Program-made: the position numbers and the translations under genes
Assembly (NCBI GenBank): GCA_050084985.1
Contig: JBITNC010000001.1
Location: 76,942,001 to 77,006,000, forward strand
DNA from: Nageia nagi
Taxonomy: Eukaryota; Pinophyta
DNA: 64,000 nucleotides
Direction: 5' to 3'
In this document: positions 58,357 through 64,000 of the stretch, one piece after another
How the letters are laid out: each line of letters starts with the position of its first letter
How positions within the stretch are numbered: the first letter of the stretch is position 1
The notes under the pieces: model-generated
Seen by the model: the letters and a program-made list of their open reading frames with translations, nothing else
What the model was told of the DNA's origin: nothing
Databases searched by the model: none

Positions 58357-58605
58357 GGAAGCTAGACTTCCTACCAAGAGGCATAATGATAAAACTAGGA
58401 GCTAAGACTCCATCAAGAGGTGTATTGTAATGAGTATGAAAGCTAAAATTCTACATCAAGAGGCATATTTCAATGAGGAGTGGAGCTAAAACTCCACCAA
58501 GAGGCATGAAACTAGGATGATGATATGGAGCTAAGACTCTTCCAAGAGGCATGCAAATATTACAATCTAGAAGCTGAAACTCTACACCAAGGGGTATCAC
58601 ATGCT
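58357..58605. repeat. six-copy degenerate array, unit about 42 bp
   Basis: AGCTAAGACTCCACCAAGAGGCAT-like units with AGCTA/AGCTGA starting at 58360, 58400, 58441, 58484, 58529 and 58572. Lies between the integrase end and the polypurine tract of element D. 57956-58356 shows nothing else. Confidence 0.88.
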
Positions 58606-58678
58606 TATTCCTTTAGTAACATTTTTATGAAAATAAATGCATGAGGTGACCCAAAGGTTTCTTAGATGTGATACTTCT

Positions 58679-59925
58679 TTAGGTGCCTAGCATTGATGGG
58701 ATTTTTGAGAACATCCCCATCCAATGTAGATAATCTATATGCACCTCTGCTAAAGACCTGTGATGATGTATGGGACCAACCCAATTTGGCTCAAACTTTC
58801 TTTTAAGTTCATCCATTGCTGTAGTGTTATAAATTCTCTCATGGAGAACTAGGTCCCTAACCTCAAATGCTTTGGGCACCATTTTCTTTTCATAGGCCCT
58901 ATTTATTCTTTGCTGATATGTTCTAAGATGCTCTAATGCATTAATTCTTTTCTCATTTAATGCATCTAACTAATTTAATATTTCTTCCCATCATTGTGGT
59001 TCCTTAATGATATCTTTGAGTGCAATTCTCAAAGAAGGGATCTTAATTTCAAGGGGGATGACTACTTCATCACCATACATAAGAGAGTATGGAGTAGCAC
59101 CTATTGCTATTCTTTCACTTGTTCTATATGCCCATAGAGCATATGGTAATTGATCATGCTAATCCCTACCATTCTTTTTAATAGTTTTTGCCAAGATTTT
59201 CTTGATTTTTTTTTTGTTGCTTCAGCTTGTCTATATCCTTATGGATAGTAAACTGAAGAGAATCTTTGTTCAACCTTCATCTTTTTACAAAATATTTTGA
59301 TATCCTTTCCTATAAAATTCATGCTATTATGCATGATTAACCTTTGAGGTATGCAAAATCTACAAATGATATATTCCTTGATGAAATTAATAACATGTTT
59401 TTTATAGTTATTTTCAAAAGAATTGCCTCAACCCATTTAGTGTAGTATTCAATGGCAATCAAGATAAACTTGTGCCCCTGACTAGATGGAGGATTAATAA
59501 CACCTATGAAATCCAAAGCCCACATTGAGAAAGGCCATGGTGATCTGACATAGTTCAACTCTTGATTAGGTGTTAATTGTAAGTGTGCATGATTTTGCGA
59601 TTGCTCACACTTCTTAACATGCTCACAACAATCATGCTCCATGGTGGGCCACCAATAACCCATCCTAATCAACTTGCCATAAATTGATCTCCCATGGAAA
59701 TGACCTCCACATGCCCCTCCATGAGCATGCTCTGATGCTATTTCAATCTCCTCGTCATGAAGACATCTCAAAAGAATACCATTAAATGATCTTTTATAAA
59801 GTATATCACCAATAATAAAATATTTCATAGCGAGCCTTTTCATTATAATTTGTTCTCTCTTATCGAGTGTAGCATCAATAAATTTACCCTCAAATATTTG
59901 AATATGTGTTGGTACCAATGACTTA
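58679..59925 (-). pseudogene. integrase of gypsy D, catalytic Asp lost
   Basis: Zinc region 59337-59918: EHAHGGACGGHFHGRSIYG, RMGYWWPTMEHDCCEHVKKC, where the second Cys of the CxxC pair has become Ser (CEQS). The core keeps the first Asp (MWALDFIG) and, after a frameshift near 59400, the text CRFCIPQRLIMHNSMNF, where relatives have D-N in place of H-N, so the second catalytic Asp is His. The Glu is present (RQAEATKK, about 59210-59235). Then LWAYRTSERIAIGATPYSLM (about 59080-59150) and, in 58679-58882, FEVRDLVLHERI and FEPNWVGPI, the GPY/F module. Dead. Confidence 0.88.
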
Positions 59926-61000
59926 CCTCATAACCAACCTTTTGAGCAACATAAACCATTTTCAATTCCTCCTTAGTAATTGATGGAGTTTCCAAGTTCT
60001 TGATAGTGAAAGTAGTCTCCCTATCTTCTATCTCAAGGTATAAGTGAAGTTGCACTTACCATTGCATCTGCCAATCTATTACTGTTCCTTGGAATGTTTT
60101 CTAATTAATACTCTTCAAAGCAAGCAAGGAGTTTTGCAATAAGGACTTTATATGGAATAAGTTTCTCATCTTTGGTGTTGTAGATCTCATTGACTTGATT
60201 CACTATCAGCTATGAATCCTCATAAATATGCAAATGTGTAACACCAATCTCTATAGCTATTTTCAATCTTAATATGAGAGCCTCATCTTCTACCATATTG
60301 TTAGTACATTCAAATGATAGTTTGTATGACATAGGAATAACATCATTCTAAGGTGATATCAATGTTATTCCTACTCCTAAACCTTGCATAAATTGTGATC
60401 CATCAAAATACATTTTCTAGAGTTTTGAAACCTTTAAAAAGGGAACACTAATGGTCTTGTTATCTTCAGAAGAAGGTCATAGGTGGTCCTCTTCTACACA
60501 TTCTATGGTTTTTGCCAAAGCATATTCATCTTGAAATTCTTCTCTGAGCTATGTATTGTATTCCATGGTAAATTTGCAATAAAATCTGTAACTACCTACC
60601 TTTTAACTAATTTTTATTTCACAAACTTGAGATCAAACTCCTGAAGTAACATGATCCATTTTGCTAACTTTCCATTAAGGCATGGTTTTTCCATCAGATA
60701 CCTTAATGGGTCTACCTAATTAATTATATGTGTTGTGCTATTGATTATATAATGCCTCAAGCTTTCAGTAGCAAACACTATACATTGACATAACTTCTCA
60801 ATGGGTGTGTACTTGGTTTGATATTCTTTCAATGTTTTTCTAATAAAATAGAATGCTCTCTCTTTACCATCTTCTTCCTTCTTTACCAACATTACCTCGA
60901 ATGCATGTTATGTAGCTTATACATAGATCCAAAGATGTTCTCCATGCCTATATGGAAATAAAATCAATGGATGTAGCAAATATTCTTTCATTTTATCAAA
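59926..61000 (-). pseudogene. RNase H regions of gypsy D
   Basis: Archaeal-type domain: NMVEDEALILRLKIAI (about 60255-60305; Val-Glu-Asp for the usual V-E-Y), HLHIYEDS with a stop, then QVNEIYNTKDEKLIPYKVL (about 60135-60200), and NIPRNSNRLADAMVSATS (about 60035-60095). The ordinary RNase H region (about 60480-61000) is fragmentary. The upper RT-connection text FKWDVKC ends at 61007. Confidence 0.7.
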
Positions 61001-61006
61001 TGCTTC

Positions 61007-61900
61007 TTAACACTTAACATCCCATTTAAACTCAACTTCTTTCTTAAGTAAATGAGACATAGGAGATATCTTATCTATTAATTGATAAATGAGTTTTCTA
61101 ATAGCTTGGATCTTACCTTGGAGGCTTCTAAATTGCTTGATATTCATAGGAGGAAACATTTCTATGATATCCTTAATCTTCTTTGGATCCACTTCAACCC
61201 GTCTCTTAGAGATAATGTTCCCCAAGAGTTTTTCTAATGATACCCCAAATACACATTTTTGAGGCTTGATTCTTAACTTGTACTTATTCATCCTTTAAAA
61301 TTCTATTTTTACATCCTTGACATGGTCTTATTTATTCTTTAATTTTTCAAGATATCATCTACATAGACCTCTACTATTTTATGAATAAAGTCATGGAACA
61401 TGGCTATCATTGCTCTTTGATATGTGGCCTCTGCATAATTAAGACCAAATGGCATTACCTTGTAGCAAAAGTTGCCCCAATGAGTTCTAAAGGCTATTTT
61501 ATGCTGATCACTTTCCTTAATTTTGATTTTATTATATTCTAAAAATCCATCTATAAATGATAACATCTCATAACCTACCAAACTGTCAATGATCATATCT
61601 ATGTTGGGTAGTGGGAAGTCATCTTTTGGATATGCTTTATTGAGATCTCTAAAATTAGTACATACACTAATTTCACTTGTAATATTTTTCACCAAAACTA
61701 CATTGGCCATCCATTTTGAATAATCAATGGGTCTAATGAAGCCAACTTCCAATAGTTTGTCAATTTTCTTCTTGACTAGTAAAGAAATTTGAAAAGGTAT
61801 CTTTCTCAATTTTTGCTTTATAGGAATTGCTCCTTTCTCAAAAACCAAGTTATGTACCACAAAATTTTCATCTAATCCAAGCATATCTTTATACTACCAT
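61007..61900 (-). pseudogene. reverse transcriptase of gypsy D
   Basis: A nearly clean run 61339-61884: MLGLDENFVVHNLVFEKGAI, KKKIDKLLEVGFIRPIDYSK, SVCTNFRDLNKAYPKDDFPL, MLSFIDGFLEYNKIKI (first catalytic Asp), FCYKVMPFGLNYAEATYQRA, KIVEVYVDDILKN (YVDD intact). After a break, 61007-61291 holds the thumb and connection: LRIKPQKCVFGVSLEKLLGN, VEVDPKKIKDIIEMFPP, FRSLQGKIQAIRKLI. Its position upstream of RNase H is as in B and C. Confidence 0.92.
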
Positions 61901-61959
61901 TCAAATAATTCAAAATAATCATGAAAGGATTGAATCAACTCATTTTGCAAAGGTTCCTC

Positions 61960-64000
61960 AAGGAGCTTACCTATTTTTAAGAATCATGGTGTCTCTTGAG
62001 AACCAATGTTAACCTCCTCTATCTCTTGATTCAACCAAGTCATATATAATTTTGATGGTGTGGTAAATGGAAACTCTCTCAACCCTTTGATTTTATCTTC
62101 AATAGATTCACCAAAGCAAGCATATACATGTAGACAATGTTTGTGAGTCCTCTTTTCATGCCTAGCTAGATATTTAGTTCTAACACCCATAGATTCTAAG
62201 AAAGCATCATCATTCTCAAATAAGTATATAGCATGTATTACATATTTATCATCTATTTCATATTCAATAATAAATCAATTTTTATCATCTCTTACCCATT
62301 CATCTTCTTGCATTAATAACGAGCAACTAACCTAACCATCATGATCATCTTCATGATATAGAATGATGCAACATTTATTTTTCTCTATGATTTCTTCTAA
62401 AGAGGACCATTGATGGTCTTTATGGAGCTAAGAGGAGAATTGGTAGTCCTTTTCTTAATCCTCATATCATCCATCCAAGTCTTCTTTATATTGATGCTAT
62501 TGATGTCTGCAATGGTGTATGAACCAAACCTGATATCCTTGATGTTGATTCTCTATAATGATTTTCTATAATTTGATCATTCTTAGCAAGGATAGCCTCA
62601 TCTTCTGCATCATATGGAACAAATATCTCAAGGATAACATAATTGCACTACTTGGATATTTTCTCATCTACTTCTACCTTGTAAACATTTCCTTTAAAAC
62701 AAAACTTAAAACATCTATGCAAAGTGGATGCTACTCCTTCCATGTCATCTATCCAAGGTCTTCCAAGAATGAAATTAAAAGAATATTTTCCATTATAATG
62801 TAAAAGAGGGTCTAAAGTACCTTGTTTCTTATTTTGATTAGAAGTGTTATGATTCCTAAACATTTCTTTAGAACACCATCAAACCCCTTAACTCTCATGG
62901 TAGTCTCTTCTCTTGGAGGTAATAAATCCAGATCAAACTATGAAAGCAAGTAGTGGTAATATTCAAAGTTACCCCACCATCTATCAATGATATCTTAACT
63001 ATATTTCCAAAGATATTTACTTCAATAAACAATGATGGATGCAATCAGGTCACATCCTTGCTAGGCCTCTCATCAAGGTGAAAAGTGATAACATCTCCTT
63101 TACTCCATATTTTTTTCCTTTCTACAAAAGTATTGATTAAGATGTTCCTATCTATTTGACTATTCTTGAAAATATGATTCATCATTTCTCTATGATGTTC
63201 TAAAATTTGAAGAAATTCAAACAAACTAACCTTGGCTTGTGTATTCTTGAGTTTCTCAATGAGGTCAAAACTTTTCGGTTCTTTAGGAAGCTCCTTTTCA
63301 CATGTGACAAGATCTATTGCTACTCTTGATCTTCCTCTTGTAAGTGTTTCACACACTTCTTCATGTAAAATTACATTGATATGTTACTCTTCCCCTATAT
63401 TTTTAACCTCAATAGGACACACATAAATCCATCCTTTATGAGCCTTTATATTTTATTTCTTAGGACTCCACACCCATTAGTGGCATGTCCCTTGGTTTGT
63501 TGATAGTAATAGTATCTATATTCCTTGTACCATGCTAGCCTCTCTACTGACTCATCTTCCTCTCACTTAGGTAAAGGTCATAATAGTCCCTTTGCCATTA
63601 GATCTTTCAAGATAAACCTAGGAGGTATAGGAAATTTTATGAATTTATTTTCTTTCTTTTCATCTTCTTTTTTTACTAAATGAATGGATTTATCTTTCTT
63701 TGGTGATTATGGATGCTTATCATTAGCCCTAGGCTTGTCATAATCTTGATACTTCATAAGCCCTAATTTCACAAGGATTTTTTCTTTTTCCAATAACCTA
63801 TATGTCATATTAGAAAATGCTAAATGTGTATAATCAATGACATAATATTGTAAGGATAATATGGATAGCATCCTTAAAGATATTGTTTACCTCTTTTTTC
63901 ATGAGCTTAGTTTTGATTTGTTGTCATGTCTTCTTGAATCGCATGACAAACTTTTTTAAGATTTTCATTACTACCTTGCCTCATAGCACATAGATCCAAA
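61960..64000 (-). pseudogene. gag end, protease and linker of gypsy D
   Basis: From right to left: the gag knuckle near 63480-63540 reads YYQQTKGHATNGC, matching CAYHRQKGHNTNKC of C but with the first Cys changed to Tyr. 63045-63356 holds NTQAKVSLFEFLQILEHHRE. Protease: SLIDGGVTLNI (about 62958-62996), the triad intact as DGG, then 62648-62863 with FILGRPWIDDMEGVASTLHR. The linker (61984-62190, RTKYLARHEKRTHKHCLHVY and WLNQEIEEVNIGSQETP) leads to RT. Further gag text beyond 63560 is Lys/Glu-rich and broken. Confidence 0.75.

Larger units (their letters stand above)
57300..64000 (-). mobile_element. Ty3/gypsy retrotransposon D (Tat-like), 5' part outside window
   Basis: Minus-strand order from the right edge: gag end, protease, RT, RNase H regions, integrase, a 42-bp repeat array, polypurine tract and 3' LTR. 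The RT, protease and archaeal-type RNase H motifs resemble those of B and C. The 5' LTR lies to the right of the window. Unlike C it has no extra genes between integrase and LTR (about 740 bases only). Frameshifts and a lost integrase residue show it is dead. Confidence 0.85.

Noticed and set aside
1-64000. tRNA, rRNA or other structured RNA genes
   Set aside because: I saw no cloverleaf-compatible sequence with intact A and B boxes and no rRNA cores; the primer-binding sites only mimic tRNA ends.

Overview
The window is plant nuclear DNA made almost entirely of decayed transposable elements. It is AT-rich, its Ty1/copia and Ty3/gypsy elements are of plant type, and old insertions lie inside older ones and are riddled with stop codons. 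This is typical of a large, slowly purged plant genome. A gymnosperm is my guess, but nothing in the sequence proves the species. I found no convincing intact host gene and no rRNA, tRNA or CRISPR array.

Layout. 1-4383 (+): a Ty1/copia element cut by the left edge of the window; its 3' LTR is 3887-4383. 4384-9530: repeat arrays, a decayed multi-exon gene of unknown function (about 5330-7920), an LTR-like piece and a GC-richer island. 9538-11110: a short tandem array split by a 1350-bp insertion flanked by 15-bp direct repeats. 11403-19995 (-): a hAT-type transposase pseudogene, cut in two by a second copia element (12262-18202, -) with LTRs, a primer-binding site and an exact 5-bp target-site duplication (TATAC).

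21893-49038 (-): an old gypsy element (called B here) with gag, protease, RT, two RNase H regions and integrase. A much younger 17.6-kb gypsy element (called C, 24494-42104, -) sits inside the integrase of B, flanked by the duplication CTATA. C has 847- and 714-bp LTRs, a primer-binding site, gag, protease, a linker with a G-patch-like motif, RT, RNase H, a second archaeal-type RNase H and an integrase with all three acidic catalytic residues. These traits point to the Tat lineage. Between pol and the 3' LTR, C carries two extra genes: a sense ORF with a duplicated, unrecognised domain (30377-31442) and an antisense, intron-containing plant mobile domain gene (26066-28450, +). These two genes are the most interesting content of the window.

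49039-57065: repeats, phased 100-bp and 26-bp tandem arrays, and a coding remnant that is acidic and then coiled-coil (55240-57065, -). About 57300-64000 (-): a third Tat-like gypsy element (D), running off the right edge.

How the parts relate: each gypsy element encodes the usual particle, protease, replication and integration proteins, but all are broken to some degree. C is the least decayed by eye, with about four substitutions in 150 compared LTR bases. Copia element 2 is older, with about a dozen differences in 140 LTR bases. B and D are older still, judging from their stop codons and lost motif residues.
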